Shown one piece after another: positions 28,479-36,980 of a stretch of 64,000 nucleotides of DNA. Source of the stretch: Saccharibacillus sp. O23 (GTDB lineage Bacteria; Bacillota; Bacilli; Paenibacillales; Paenibacillaceae); assembly GCF_002205895.1 (NCBI RefSeq), contig NZ_NJDE01000002.1, positions 186,001 through 250,000 of the forward strand, read 5' to 3'. Position numbers and translations under genes: made by a program. The notes beneath the pieces are model-generated. The model was not told the DNA's origin. It made no database searches and worked only from the letters and a program-made list of their open reading frames with translations. The first letter of the stretch is position 1. Each line of letters opens with the position of its first letter.

Positions 28479-28943
28479 ATGACTGACGCATTCGTATTCA
28501 AAATGACGGACCGGGCGCAAGCGCAGGTCCTAAAGTATCTGGAAGGGGTGCCTGAAGAAGCGAGAACGATCGTTCCGCCGGGATTCTCCAACAACCTGCA
28601 TTGGCAGCTCGGACATATCCTCGCGGTATCCGATCGGGTCGTCAACGGTTTGTCGGGACGTCAACCGGTTCTGCCCGCCGCTTACGCGACGTATTTCGCG
28701 CCGGGCACGAAGCCTGCCGACTGGGAAGGCGAACCGCCGGCGTGGGACGAGCTGATCGAGAGCCTGCGCGGGCTTCCGCAGCGGTTCCGCGACGCTTACG
28801 ACGGCAAGCTGGACGAAGAATTGGCGAACAAAGAGAACTTCGCCAAAGCGGACACGTTGGGCGATCTGGTCGCGTTGAACGCCGGACATATGCAGCATCA
28901 CGGCGGGTTCATCAACGCGCTGGCGCGCGTCGTCCGTTCCTGA
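28479..28943 (+). CDS. DinB/YfiT-type four-helix protein
   Basis: 154 residues from ATG 28479, seven bases after GGAGGAG. The family histidine triad is visible: His in NNLHWQLGHI, and His in NAGHMQHHGGFI, which bind a divalent metal in a four-helix bundle. DinB-like proteins include thiol-dependent S-transferases (bacillithiol in Firmicutes), but most have no known substrate. It is divergent from the P450 gene and 70 bp before the hydrolase. Confidence 0.85.
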   Translation: MTDAFVFKMTDRAQAQVLKYLEGVPEEARTIVPPGFSNNLHWQLGHILAVSDRVVNGLSGRQPVLPAAYATYFAPGTKPADWEGEPPAWDELIESLRGLPQRFRDAYDGKLDEELANKENFAKADTLGDLVALNAGHMQHHGGFINALARVVRS

Positions 28944-29013
28944 TCGGTCAACGTACCGGGACTGCCGGAATCGTATATTCGGGCGGACACCCCGCCATAA
29001 GGAGAGAATTCAT

Positions 29014-29982
29014 TTGAGAAAATCGACCGCGTTATGGACCGCTCTGGGCATCGCTGCCGTTCCGGCGGCGGCCGTGGTCGCGGGCAGCTTCTATTTCTAC
29101 CGTCTGGCCGTGGAACGCGCGCCCAAAAAATTCTTGGATGCCGATCCGGGCTTGCAGCCGAATCCGGACGTGCAGACGGAAACGACGGCCAGCCGGGAAT
29201 GGTGGGCCGCGCAGAACTTCGAACATCGTTCGCTGCTGTCCGGCGACGGGCTGAAGCTGCATGCGTACTACCTGCCGGCCAAGACGCCGACCAAGCGGAC
29301 GGCCATTCTGGCCCACGGCTATTCGGGCGACGCTTCGATCATGAGCGGAGTGTCCAAGTTCTATCACGAAGAGCTCGGCATGAACATCCTCGTTCCCGAC
29401 GCCCGCGGCCACGGCCGCAGCGAAGGCGCGTATATCGGCTACGGCTGGCACGAACGCGTCGATTATCTGGGCTGGATTCGCCGGATGATCGCGCAGGACG
29501 GCCCGCAGGCGGAGATCGTGCTGCACGGCATCTCCATGGGCGGCGCTACCGTGATGATGACGAGCGGGGAAGACCTGCCGCCGCATGTCAAAGCGATCGT
29601 CGAAGACTGCGGCTACACGTCGGTGCGCGCCGAATTGGAGCATCAGATGAAGCGGATGTACAAACTGCCCGCTTTCCCGATGCTTCCGGCCACCGAAGCG
29701 CTGACTAAGATTCGCGCGGGCTATTCGTTCACGGAAGCGTCCGCGCTGGAACAGGTTCGCCGCTGCCGCACGCCGATGCTGTTCATTCACGGTTCGAACG
29801 ACGTGTTCGTCCCGACGTCGATGGTCTACGAATTGTACGAAGCGTGCCCGGCGGACAAAGACCTGTTGATCGTGGACGGCGCCGGACACGGCGACTCGTT
29901 CTTGATCGACAAAGCGGCGTATACGGACAAAGTGAAACAATTTTTGCAGAATCGTTTGAGCGAACCGGCCGCGGCCGATTGA
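29014..29982 (+). CDS. Membrane-anchored alpha/beta hydrolase (YqkD-like)
   Basis: 322 residues from a TTG start after AAGGAGAG. Residues about 5-30 are a hydrophobic helix acting as signal anchor, so the enzyme domain probably lies outside the membrane or at its surface. The serine hydrolase triad is Ser174 (HGISMGG), Asp263 (HGSNDVFVP) and His292 (GAGHGDSF); the oxyanion-loop HGYSG is at 101-105. Length and order fit YqkD/YfhR-like hydrolases of unknown substrate. It may be co-transcribed with the DinB gene. Confidence 0.88.
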   Translation: MRKSTALWTALGIAAVPAAAVVAGSFYFYRLAVERAPKKFLDADPGLQPNPDVQTETTASREWWAAQNFEHRSLLSGDGLKLHAYYLPAKTPTKRTAILAHGYSGDASIMSGVSKFYHEELGMNILVPDARGHGRSEGAYIGYGWHERVDYLGWIRRMIAQDGPQAEIVLHGISMGGATVMMTSGEDLPPHVKAIVEDCGYTSVRAELEHQMKRMYKLPAFPMLPATEALTKIRAGYSFTEASALEQVRRCRTPMLFIHGSNDVFVPTSMVYELYEACPADKDLLIVDGAGHGDSFLIDKAAYTDKVKQFLQNRLSEPAAAD

Positions 29983-29998
29983 TCCTAATACGCTCACG

Positions 29999-30040
29999 GT
30001 GAAGCTTTTCTCCGTTCTCGGACGGAGAGAAGCTTTTTTT
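29999..30040 (+). terminator. Rho-independent terminator after the hydrolase
   Basis: Arms GAAGCTTTTCTCCG and CGGAGAGAAGCTT with one mismatch, then seven T. Confidence 0.9.
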
Positions 30041-30059
30041 GCGCGAATTTTGCGATTTG

Positions 30060-30102
30060 GGACATATGTCCTTCCCTATACCGGCCGTCGTATCCGTATA
30101 AT
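30060..30102 (+). promoter_or_regulatory. Promoter with GGACATATGTCC palindrome before the YdcZ-Crp cluster
   Basis: TATAAT at 30097-30102 lacks a recognisable -35. A perfect 12-bp palindrome at 30060-30071 is centred about 34 bp upstream of the -10, i.e. near -43 relative to the expected start. That is where a class II CRP/FNR activator binds. The Crp/Fnr-type gene at 30645 is an obvious candidate; this is inference. Confidence 0.45.
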
Positions 30103-30167
30103 AGGAAAGGAATTCGAGGCGAACGTTCACCAAGCGGCGCTTCGAAACAGGAAACGGAGGCATTAAA

Positions 30168-30599
30168 GTGATAAAAGGAATCCTTTTCGCGTTTCTGGGC
30201 GGAGCTTGCATTACGCTGCAGGGCGTCGCCAATGCGCGAATCAGCGAAAGCATCGGTACCTGGCAGGCGGCGACCTTGACGCAGCTGACCGGCTTCATCA
30301 TGGCGTTCGCGATCTACTTGTTCGTCAAAGACGGCGGCGACCTGCGCGGCTTCACTAAAGTCAAACCGCTGTATCTGGCGGGCGGCGCGTTCGGCTCCGT
30401 GATCATTTTCGGCGAAGTCACGGCGATTCACACGGTCGGCGTGACATTTGCGATCGCCGCGCTGCTGATCGCCCAATTGTGCGTGACGTTCCTGATCGAC
30501 ACGTTCGGTTGGTTCGGCACCGTCAAGAACAAGATGGGCGCGCCGCAGTTTATCGGGCTGGCGATGATGATCGGCGGCGTGCTGCTGATGAAGCTGTAA
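30168..30599 (+). CDS. YdcZ-type (DUF606) small membrane transporter
   Basis: 143 residues with about five hydrophobic helices, GTG start after ACGGAGG. The opening FAFLGGACITLQGVANARIS and the late GLAMMIGGVLLMKL are typical of the DUF606/YdcZ branch of the DMT superfamily. Such short proteins usually work as pairs, and a second copy follows at 31366 across the regulator gene. The transported compound is unknown. Confidence 0.85.
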   Translation: MIKGILFAFLGGACITLQGVANARISESIGTWQAATLTQLTGFIMAFAIYLFVKDGGDLRGFTKVKPLYLAGGAFGSVIIFGEVTAIHTVGVTFAIAALLIAQLCVTFLIDTFGWFGTVKNKMGAPQFIGLAMMIGGVLLMKL

Positions 30600-30644
30600 C
30601 GGAGGCGGACGAATCATTTTACGGACGAAGGAGCCTCGGCGATT

Positions 30645-31346
30645 ATGAGGGAAATCAAAGAAACGGCGCGGCTCGAGGCTTATCTGGCGCAGCACGGGCT
30701 GGAAGACGTATTCCACGAACCGCTGCGTCCGTACTTGGGATTATACGCGTTCGAACCGGGCGAAGAATTGTGCAGCCAAGGCGCGAAGGCCGATATGCTG
30801 TACGTGCTCGTCAAAGGCAAGATCAAGATCTACACCACGTCGCCGGAAGGCCGCACGCTGGTGATCTCGTTCAAGAATCCGCCGGAAGTGATCGGAGACA
30901 TCGAATACATCCGGGATCTGGATATCATCAACACGGTCGAAGCGGTCTCTCCGGCCCACGTGATCGGAATCTCGGGCAAAATGCTCAAAAAATACGGAGA
31001 ACATCACGCGCCGCTGCTGCGCTTCATGCTCGATATCATCACGAAGAAGTTTTATATCAAATCGGACTTTCTGAGCTTCAATCTGATGTATCCGGTCGAA
31101 GTAAGGCTTGCCAGCTACCTGCTGTCCGTCTGCTACGACGAGAGCGACGCGGGGTTCGAAGGCCGTCTGGCGACTTCGGAGATGACCGACACGGCGAATC
31201 TGATCGGCACCAGCTACCGGCATCTCAACCGCGTGATCCGCAAATTGGCGGAAGACGGCTTGGTGGAGCGCAGCGGAGGCTATCTGCATGTACGGGACCG
31301 GGCGCGTCTGGAGCAGTTGGCCGGCCGGAACTTGTACGAGCATTAA
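30645..31346 (+). CDS. Crp/Fnr-family regulator (YeiL-like)
   Basis: 233 residues. An N-terminal cyclic-nucleotide-type beta roll (about 25-120: YAFEPGEELCSQGAKADMLYVLVKGKIKIY) leads to a long helix and a winged HTH at about 165-230 (MTDTANLIGTSYRHLNRVIRKLAEDGLVER). The closest named type I can think of is YeiL. The residues for cAMP binding are not clearly preserved, and only scattered Cys are seen, so an Fe-S cluster is not supported. It lies between two YdcZ genes and probably controls them. Confidence 0.85.
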   Translation: MREIKETARLEAYLAQHGLEDVFHEPLRPYLGLYAFEPGEELCSQGAKADMLYVLVKGKIKIYTTSPEGRTLVISFKNPPEVIGDIEYIRDLDIINTVEAVSPAHVIGISGKMLKKYGEHHAPLLRFMLDIITKKFYIKSDFLSFNLMYPVEVRLASYLLSVCYDESDAGFEGRLATSEMTDTANLIGTSYRHLNRVIRKLAEDGLVERSGGYLHVRDRARLEQLAGRNLYEH

Positions 31347-31365
31347 CGAAAAGGAGGCAACAAGC

Positions 31366-31854
31366 ATGATAACGGGACTGCTGCTCGCGGCTTTCGCGGG
31401 GGCGATGGTCGCCCTGCAAACGATCTTCAATAATCGCACGGACGTGCATATGGGTTCTTGGGCGACTACGACATGGGTGCTGGGCATGGGCTTTATCGCT
31501 TCGCTGGCCTGCAGCTTGATCTTCGAAGGCAAACGGACTTTCGAGCTGGGCGGCATGGAGCCGTGGTTCTGGTTCAGCGGATTGATCGGCGTAGGCGTCG
31601 TGATCTGTCTGGTTCTCGGCGTCAAGATCTTGGGACCGACGTTCTCGGTATCGGTCACGCTGACGGCCCAACTCGGCTTCGCGCTGCTGTTCGATTCGTT
31701 CGGCTGGCTCGGACTCGAGAAGATGCCGTTCGATTGGAAGCAGCTTGCGGGCGTCGCGGTCATCATGGCCGGGATCTACGTGTTCAAATTCGGCGGGAAA
31801 AAGAAGACGGAGACGCCGCAGCCGGCATCTTCCGCGGTCGGCGAGACGTTATAA
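31366..31854 (+). CDS. YdcZ-type (DUF606) membrane transporter, second copy
   Basis: 162 residues from ATG 31366, nine bases after AGGAGGC. Five or so hydrophobic helices with LLAAFAGAMVALQTIFNNRT and GVAVIMAGIYVFKFGG, and a short Lys/Pro/Ala-rich cytoplasmic tail. It is a diverged paralogue of the protein at 30168 and probably its heterodimer partner. It starts 19 bp after the regulator stop, so all three form one operon. Confidence 0.85.
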   Translation: MITGLLLAAFAGAMVALQTIFNNRTDVHMGSWATTTWVLGMGFIASLACSLIFEGKRTFELGGMEPWFWFSGLIGVGVVICLVLGVKILGPTFSVSVTLTAQLGFALLFDSFGWLGLEKMPFDWKQLAGVAVIMAGIYVFKFGGKKKTETPQPASSAVGETL

Positions 31855-31888
31855 ACAGAGATTACGGAGAGAAACGGAGGCAGGACGT

Positions 31889-32344
31889 ATGAAATCGAAC
31901 GAATCGAACCGGCAAACGGCGCAGACGCCGACGATCATCGATAAAGTGGCATGGATTCGCGTCGAGAACGGCAAAGTGCTGAGCGCGCGTTCCCGTGGCA
32001 AATCCATCTATTATTTCCCCGGCGGCAAACGCGAAGCGGGCGAAAGCGACGTCGAGACGTTGGCGCGCGAGATCGAAGAAGAACTGACGGTACGCATCAA
32101 ACCGGAAACGGCCAGTCCGTTCGGCATCTTCGAAGCGGAAGCCGACGGCAAAGCGGAAGGCGTGCGGGTTCGGATGGTCTGCTACACCGCGGATTACGAA
32201 GGACGGCTGGCGCCTGCGGCGGAGATCGAAGAACTGGCCTGGCTGGACGAAAACGACCGGGACCGCGTCTCGGAGGCCAGCCGACTGGTGTTCGACGCGA
32301 TCTACCGAGCCCGCAGCGGCGGAAGAGCGTGCGAGACCGAATAG
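31889..32344 (+). CDS. Nudix hydrolase
   Basis: 151 residues, ATG after CGGAGGC. The Nudix box GGKREAGESDVETLAREIEE keeps the metal-binding REIEEE core (usual form Gx5Ex7REUxEExGU; the last Gly is replaced by Thr). The family hydrolyses a nucleoside diphosphate linked to another group. The exact substrate is unknown. It lies 34 bp after the YdcZ gene and may belong to its operon. Confidence 0.88.
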   Translation: MKSNESNRQTAQTPTIIDKVAWIRVENGKVLSARSRGKSIYYFPGGKREAGESDVETLAREIEEELTVRIKPETASPFGIFEAEADGKAEGVRVRMVCYTADYEGRLAPAAEIEELAWLDENDRDRVSEASRLVFDAIYRARSGGRACETE

Positions 32345-32366
32345 AAAGCCCGCCCATACAGCGGAT

Positions 32367-32399
32367 CAAGAAGCGGCTCGTTCCTCGGGCCGCTTCTTG
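32367..32399. terminator. Hairpin after the Nudix gene
   Basis: Arms CAAGAAGCGGC and GCCGCTTCTTG are perfect, but no T run follows, so termination is likely but weak. Confidence 0.5.
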
Positions 32400-32502
32400 G
32401 CATAGAAAATAGGCCGACGGAATCGAAAAGCGACAGGCCGGCGTGTTATGCTAAAAGATAAAGCAAGCCAAAAAAGCGACTTGGGAGCAGGAGGCGAAGC
32501 AT

Positions 32503-34221
32503 TTGGAAATCAGAACGCTGCGCGCGGAAGATAACGCCGCGATCGAGACCATCATTCGGGATTGCCTGATCGAATACGGCGGCAACCGGGAAGGGTTGGC
32601 TTGGCAGGATGCCAGCCTGTCGGCGCTGTCCGTATTCTACGACGAAGCGCCCGAACGCGAATATTGGGTAGCGATCGAGAACGGGAAGCTGCTCGGCGGC
32701 TGCGGGATCGCGCCTTTTGCCGAATCGCGGGAAGTCTGCGAACTTCAGAAAATGTATCTGATCGCGGAAGCGAGAGGGACGGGAGCGGCGGGACAACTTC
32801 TGCGAATCGCGCTCGATTTCGCTTCTCGGCATTATCGCCAGTGTTATCTGGAGACGCTGAGCACGATGAAAGCGGCGCATCGCTTCTATCGCAAACACGG
32901 CTTCCGCGAATTGGACGGGCCGCTCGAAGGCACCGAACATTATGCATGCGACGCTTGGTATATCATGGATCTGGACAAGGTTTCGAATCCGAGCGGCGGC
33001 GTTCCGAGCAAGAAACGCTCATGGAAAGCGGACAAGCTCGGCTCGATGGGATCGCCGATCTTCTCCGAAGCGGCCGAGTGGAGAGCCGAAGCGCAGCGCG
33101 CCGGCAAGATCGTCATCAATCTCGGCATCGGAGCGCCGGACGAAGCGCCTGCCGAAGATATTCGCCGCAAATTGAGCGAAGCGGTGCTGCGCGCGGACGC
33201 GTACAAATATCCCGGTACCGAAGGAACGGCCGATTTTCGGGAGCGCTGCGCGGAGTGGGTGAAATACCGCTTCGGAGCGGAACTCGATCCCGCAGCGGAG
33301 ATTCTGCCGCTGCTCGGCTCGCAGGACGGATTGGCGCATCTCGCTCAAGCCGTCTGCAATCCCGGCGATCTGGCGATTCTGCCCGATCCGGGTTATCCGA
33401 TCTATGCGGGATCGCTGGCGATCGCCGGCGTTACCCCGTGGCTGCTGCCGCTGCGGGAAGAACATGATTTTCTGCCCGATCTAGCCGCGATTCCGGATGA
33501 AGTCTGGGAGCAGGCCGTGTTTATGCTGCTCAATTTTCCGGGCAATCCGGTAGCGGCGTTGGCCGATTACGAGTTCTTCGAGAAGCTGGTCGCGCTGGCG
33601 AAAAAATGGAACGTGCTGATCGTGCACGATCTGGCGTATTCCGAGATGGGCTTCGACGGCCATCGCCCGCACAGCGTGCTGGAAGTGCCGGGAGCGAAAG
33701 AGACGGCGGTCGAGCTGCATTCGTTCTCCAAAAGCTTCAATATGGCCGGCTGCCGGATCGGATTCCTCGCGGGCAATGCCGAAGCGGTCGGCGCGCTGCG
33801 CGAACTCAAAGGGCATATCGATTTCGGCGCGTTCGAGCCGATTCAAGAAACGGCCGTATACGCGCTGGAACGCGCGATGTCCGCGCCGGAAAGCGATCGG
33901 GGCGTAGCCGCGTTGTACGAGCGCAGACGCGACGTCTTCGTATCGGCGTTGGCGGCGGAAGGTTGGCATGTCCGCAAACCGGGCGCGACCATGTTCGTCT
34001 GGGCGCGGCTGCCGGAGAGCTGGACGAACGGCGAATCGGACCGGTCGTCCAAGTCGTTCTCGCGGGAGCTGATGCGGCAAGAAGGCGTCGGCTCGATTCC
34101 CGGCAGCGCGTTCGGCGCGCAAGGCGAAGGATATGTGCGCTTCTCGCTCGTGCGCGAGGAAGAAGCGCTCCGCGAAGCGGCGCGCCGGATCGGACGTTTC
34201 GTGCGTTCGGCCGAACGCTGA
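32503..34221 (+). CDS. Fusion of GNAT acetyltransferase and PLP aminotransferase
   Basis: 572 residues, TTG start after GGAGG. Residues 1-155 are a GNAT domain (LQKMYLIAEARGTGAAGQLL is the acetyl-CoA loop, YRKHGFRELDG the C-terminal strand). Residues about 175-570 are a class I/II aminotransferase: YPGTEGTADFRE, LNFPGNPVA, VHDLAYSEM and the PLP lysine Lys410 in SFSKSFNMAGCRIGF. The second half resembles AlaA, PatA or LL-diaminopimelate aminotransferases. The two domains are usually separate proteins. No stop or frameshift interrupts the join, a basic Ser/Lys-rich linker at about 158-175. Joint action on an amino acid is inference. Confidence 0.88.
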   Translation: MEIRTLRAEDNAAIETIIRDCLIEYGGNREGLAWQDASLSALSVFYDEAPEREYWVAIENGKLLGGCGIAPFAESREVCELQKMYLIAEARGTGAAGQLLRIALDFASRHYRQCYLETLSTMKAAHRFYRKHGFRELDGPLEGTEHYACDAWYIMDLDKVSNPSGGVPSKKRSWKADKLGSMGSPIFSEAAEWRAEAQRAGKIVINLGIGAPDEAPAEDIRRKLSEAVLRADAYKYPGTEGTADFRERCAEWVKYRFGAELDPAAEILPLLGSQDGLAHLAQAVCNPGDLAILPDPGYPIYAGSLAIAGVTPWLLPLREEHDFLPDLAAIPDEVWEQAVFMLLNFPGNPVAALADYEFFEKLVALAKKWNVLIVHDLAYSEMGFDGHRPHSVLEVPGAKETAVELHSFSKSFNMAGCRIGFLAGNAEAVGALRELKGHIDFGAFEPIQETAVYALERAMSAPESDRGVAALYERRRDVFVSALAAEGWHVRKPGATMFVWARLPESWTNGESDRSSKSFSRELMRQEGVGSIPGSAFGAQGEGYVRFSLVREEEALREAARRIGRFVRSAER

Positions 34222-34237
34222 TCCGAAAGACGGCAAA

Positions 34238-34282
34238 AAGGATGCGTATCGCTGATCGGCGACTGCGCATCCTTCTTTTTAT
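34238..34282 (+). terminator. Terminator after the fusion gene
   Basis: Arms AAGGATGCG and CGCATCCTT with a 19-base loop, then CTTTTT. Confidence 0.75.
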
Positions 34283-34328
34283 TTGAGTTTTCCTTATACT
34301 TGCGAAGATTCCCGTCCGGCTCTTGCGA

Positions 34329-34808
34329 TTAAGCCGCTGCCGCTCGAGAAGAAGTCTGCGGCGGGAAGAGCTTGAAGAAGACGGCGCGCGTCAGCGGACC
34401 GACGACGACCAACTGAAGCGGCAGGGCGCAGATGAAGTTGAGCCACAGATTGCGCACGTAAGCGGCGCCCAATTCCGGTCCGAACCCGACATGCGTGATC
34501 GCTCCGTAAAGCGACATCGACACTACCATGCCGAGCACCATGCAGAAAGAGATCGTCAGCACTTTGCGGATCATCGGGCTGCCCGGTTTGACGAGTCGTC
34601 CCGCGATATTTTTGGCGACGACGCCGACGACGAAGAGATCGAGCAGCAGCGCCACGACGAACGCCGGCACGTAGCCGATCGCCATCGTTTTGAACGCGTC
34701 GGCCGTAAATCCTTTCAGAAGCAGTACATTATATACGGTCATGCCTAGCACCATCAAGGCGCACATGATCGTCGTGAAAATCAGACTTTCTTTTTTGTTT
34801 TTGCCCAT
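34329..34808 (-). CDS. DUF2798-type membrane protein
   Basis: 159 residues with four hydrophobic helices in two similar halves (TTIMCALMVLGMTVYNVLLL and TISFCMVLGMVVSMSLYGAI), the hallmark of DUF2798 proteins. ATG start at 34808. The function is unknown. It is divergent from a MarR regulator, with two related palindromes between them, so it is probably repressed by that regulator. Confidence 0.82.
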   Translation of the reverse strand: MGKNKKESLIFTTIMCALMVLGMTVYNVLLLKGFTADAFKTMAIGYVPAFVVALLLDLFVVGVVAKNIAGRLVKPGSPMIRKVLTISFCMVLGMVVSMSLYGAITHVGFGPELGAAYVRNLWLNFICALPLQLVVVGPLTRAVFFKLFPPQTSSRAAAA

Positions 34809-34848
34809 GTTTCCGACTCCTTGTCCCCGTTCGGGGTTTAATTTTATT

Positions 34849-34901
34849 GTCCACTTGGTTTACAATATCATTGAGGTGTTCGGAATGTCAACTTGGTTGA
34901 C
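34849..34901. promoter_or_regulatory. Pair of candidate MarR operators
   Basis: GTCAACTTGGTTGAC (34887-34901) is an inverted repeat of GTCAA/TTGAC. A close variant, GTCCACTTGGTTTAC, lies at 34849-34863, 38 bp away centre to centre. Both are in the gap between the divergent DUF2798 and MarR genes, where autoregulatory MarR sites are usual. Confidence 0.55.
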
Positions 34902-34948
34902 GATTAAAATTTAAAACTATTTATTTTAGCTGACAGGGGTGCATCGCC

Positions 34949-35380
34949 ATGAAAGTTACCGATCCATTATCGACCTCCGTCAATCTCGTCGATCTGATGA
35001 GCGAGAAGCATCTGTTCCTGCGCCGCAAAGTAGGGGAGCTGGACGGAGAAGAATTGAACCGGACCGAAACGCATATTCTGGCCGTGGTCGAGCAGAGCGG
35101 AAGCCTCTCCATTTCGGACATCGGGCGCGCCGTCAGCCTGACTCGTCAGGGAACGCACAAAAGCGTACTGGGTCTGATCGAACGCGGCTATCTGGCGGAA
35201 AGCGAGCACCCGGATAACCGCCGCGATCGCCGCGTGACGTTGACGGATCAAGGACAACAAGCTTGCGATAACCAACTGGCGATCAAGCGGGAATTGGAAC
35301 GCCGCGTCGCGGAGAAGCTCGGGGCCGAGAACGTCGAACGACTCAAGAAGCTGTTGATGGAAAAATGGTTGGAAGATTAA
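34949..35380 (+). CDS. MarR-family transcriptional regulator
   Basis: 143 residues, ATG after a weak GGGGTG. The winged HTH spans about 45-110 (ISDIGRAVSLTRQGTHKSVLGLIERGYL, wing HPDNRRDRRVTLTDQG). The flanking helices give the dimer interface. Ligand unknown. It is divergent from the DUF2798 gene and likely controls it and itself through the paired palindromes. Confidence 0.88.
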   Translation: MKVTDPLSTSVNLVDLMSEKHLFLRRKVGELDGEELNRTETHILAVVEQSGSLSISDIGRAVSLTRQGTHKSVLGLIERGYLAESEHPDNRRDRRVTLTDQGQQACDNQLAIKRELERRVAEKLGAENVERLKKLLMEKWLED

Positions 35381-35393
35381 TCCTCTTTTTCGG

Positions 35394-35422
35394 TTGCTCC
35401 GGGGCTTCTGCGTTCGTATAAT
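35394..35422 (+). promoter_or_regulatory. Promoter of the isochorismatase-like gene
   Basis: TTGCTC (35394-35399), 17 bp, TATAAT (35417-35422), 64 bp before the start codon. Confidence 0.6.
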
Positions 35423-35485
35423 GGGAACAAGCTTAGGCTGTGGATTGCGATATCTCGCGACCTGCCGAGAGAGGAGAGAACGAAT

Positions 35486-36010
35486 ATGGGACACCGACAA
35501 GGATTGTTGATCGTGGATGTGCAGAACGTCATGTTCGACGAACAATGGCCGGTCTATGAAGGGGAAGAAGTAGTCGATCGCATCTCGGGACTGCTGGAAC
35601 AGGCGCGCGCCGCGGAGGCTCCGATCGTGTTTATCCGGCACACCGAAGAGGAAGGCCCGATGGTCGAAGGCACGGAAGGCTGGCAGATTCACGAGAAACT
35701 GACCCCGCGTCCGGGCGAGACGATCCTTCAGAAAACGGTACCCGATTCGTTCCATGACACCGGGCTGCAAAGCAGGCTGCAAGAGCTGGACGTGGATCGT
35801 CTGGTGATCGTCGGCATGCAGACGGATTATTGCATCAATGCCACGACCCGCCGCGCGGCGGAGCTCGGCTATCGTCCGATTCTGGCCAGCGACGGGCATA
35901 CGACGATCGATACCGACGACGAGACGGCTCCCGCGATCATCGAGCGCCATAACCGCGAGCTGGTCGAAGCCGACGTGGAACTGCGTCCGGCGTCGGAGAT
36001 CGCGTTCTGA
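35486..36010 (+). CDS. Isochorismatase-family cysteine hydrolase
   Basis: 174 residues, ATG after GAGGAGAG. The catalytic triad is visible: Asp11 (LLIVDVQN), Lys83 (LQKTVPDSF) and Cys116 (MQTDYCINAT). Such enzymes split amides such as nicotinamide, carbamates or isochorismate. No siderophore or NAD genes are near, so the substrate is open. It may be followed by the MOSC gene in one transcript, 121 bp apart. Confidence 0.9.
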   Translation: MGHRQGLLIVDVQNVMFDEQWPVYEGEEVVDRISGLLEQARAAEAPIVFIRHTEEEGPMVEGTEGWQIHEKLTPRPGETILQKTVPDSFHDTGLQSRLQELDVDRLVIVGMQTDYCINATTRRAAELGYRPILASDGHTTIDTDDETAPAIIERHNRELVEADVELRPASEIAF

Positions 36011-36131
36011 GTGATTTCGTTCGCGAAGCCGCAAGAGGATACGAAAAACAAGCTTAGTGAGTTGAGCGCATTCAATCCAAGTACTTAACCTTATTTGCGA
36101 TCGGCGCACTAGGTATACGGAGGACACGGAA

Positions 36132-36848
36132 TTGACGGTAAATGTCGGCGTTATTCGAGAAATCAACCGGTATCCGGTGAAATCGTTCGGCGGGGAGCAA
36201 TTGGACGCCTGCCGGATCGAACCTTACGGTCTGGAAGGCGACCGTTTCTGCTCTTTTTACGACGAAAGCAAAGAAGGTTGGGCTAGGTACATCACGGCTC
36301 GCCGAATTCCTAAAATGTTGACTTATCGCGCACGCTATCTGGGCGGAGAGATCGAAGTAACCTCCGAAGACGGGCGGCGTTTCGGCTGGGACGAGTCGCT
36401 GCTGCAAGAGATTCAGGCTTTGAGCCGCGTGCCGATCAAGATGTCGAAGCCTAGAGATCCGCATCCGGAACACCCGCATCTGCTGTCTGTGGACGGAGCC
36501 AGCATTCTGCTGGTCACGGATGCGAGCTTGAACCGTTTGGCGGAGCTGCGGGGGCATGACTTGGATCAGCGGCGGTTCCGCGGAAACTTCGTGATCGCGC
36601 TCTCCGATTCGACGACTTTCGAAGGCGATTGGATCGGACGCAGACTGCGGATCGGCGGCGTAGAGCTGCAGGTCGACGAGTTCTGCGAACGCTGCGTCAT
36701 GACGACGATGGACCCGGACACCGCGGCCAAAGATCCGGACGTGCTCAAGATCGTGCACAAAGAGATGAATCTCAAGTTCGGCGTCTACGCTTCGGTCGTA
36801 CATACCGGGGAGATTGCGCTCGGAGACGAAGTCGTGCTGATCGACTGA
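36132..36848 (+). CDS. MOSC-domain protein
   Basis: 238 residues from a TTG start, eight bases after GGAGG. An N-terminal beta-barrel part (VGVIREINRYPVKSFGGEQL, about 1-90) precedes the MOSC domain (about 100-238: RRFRGNFVI, EFCERCVMTTMDP, GVYASVVHTGEIALGDEV). The Cys residues in FCERC include the position that binds sulfur or molybdenum cofactor in relatives (MOCO sulfurase C-terminus, mARC, YiiM-type). The substrate is unknown. Confidence 0.87.
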   Translation: MTVNVGVIREINRYPVKSFGGEQLDACRIEPYGLEGDRFCSFYDESKEGWARYITARRIPKMLTYRARYLGGEIEVTSEDGRRFGWDESLLQEIQALSRVPIKMSKPRDPHPEHPHLLSVDGASILLVTDASLNRLAELRGHDLDQRRFRGNFVIALSDSTTFEGDWIGRRLRIGGVELQVDEFCERCVMTTMDPDTAAKDPDVLKIVHKEMNLKFGVYASVVHTGEIALGDEVVLID

Positions 36849-36916
36849 CGGGCGGCGGCAGGCTCAGGCATAAGAAAGACTCGTTCGGGCAACGGACGGA
36901 TTCAGAGAAAAGAAAA

Positions 36917-36956
36917 AGAAGCGCTGATCGGGGACATTCGCCGATCGGCGCTTTTT
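36917..36956. terminator. Terminator between the MOSC and LysR genes
   Basis: GAAGCGCTGATCGG and CCGATCGGCGCTT pair with a small bulge, followed by five T. It lies between convergent genes. Confidence 0.75.
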
Positions 36957-36980
36957 CGCGTGGTCTTGCGGGTTATGCGG

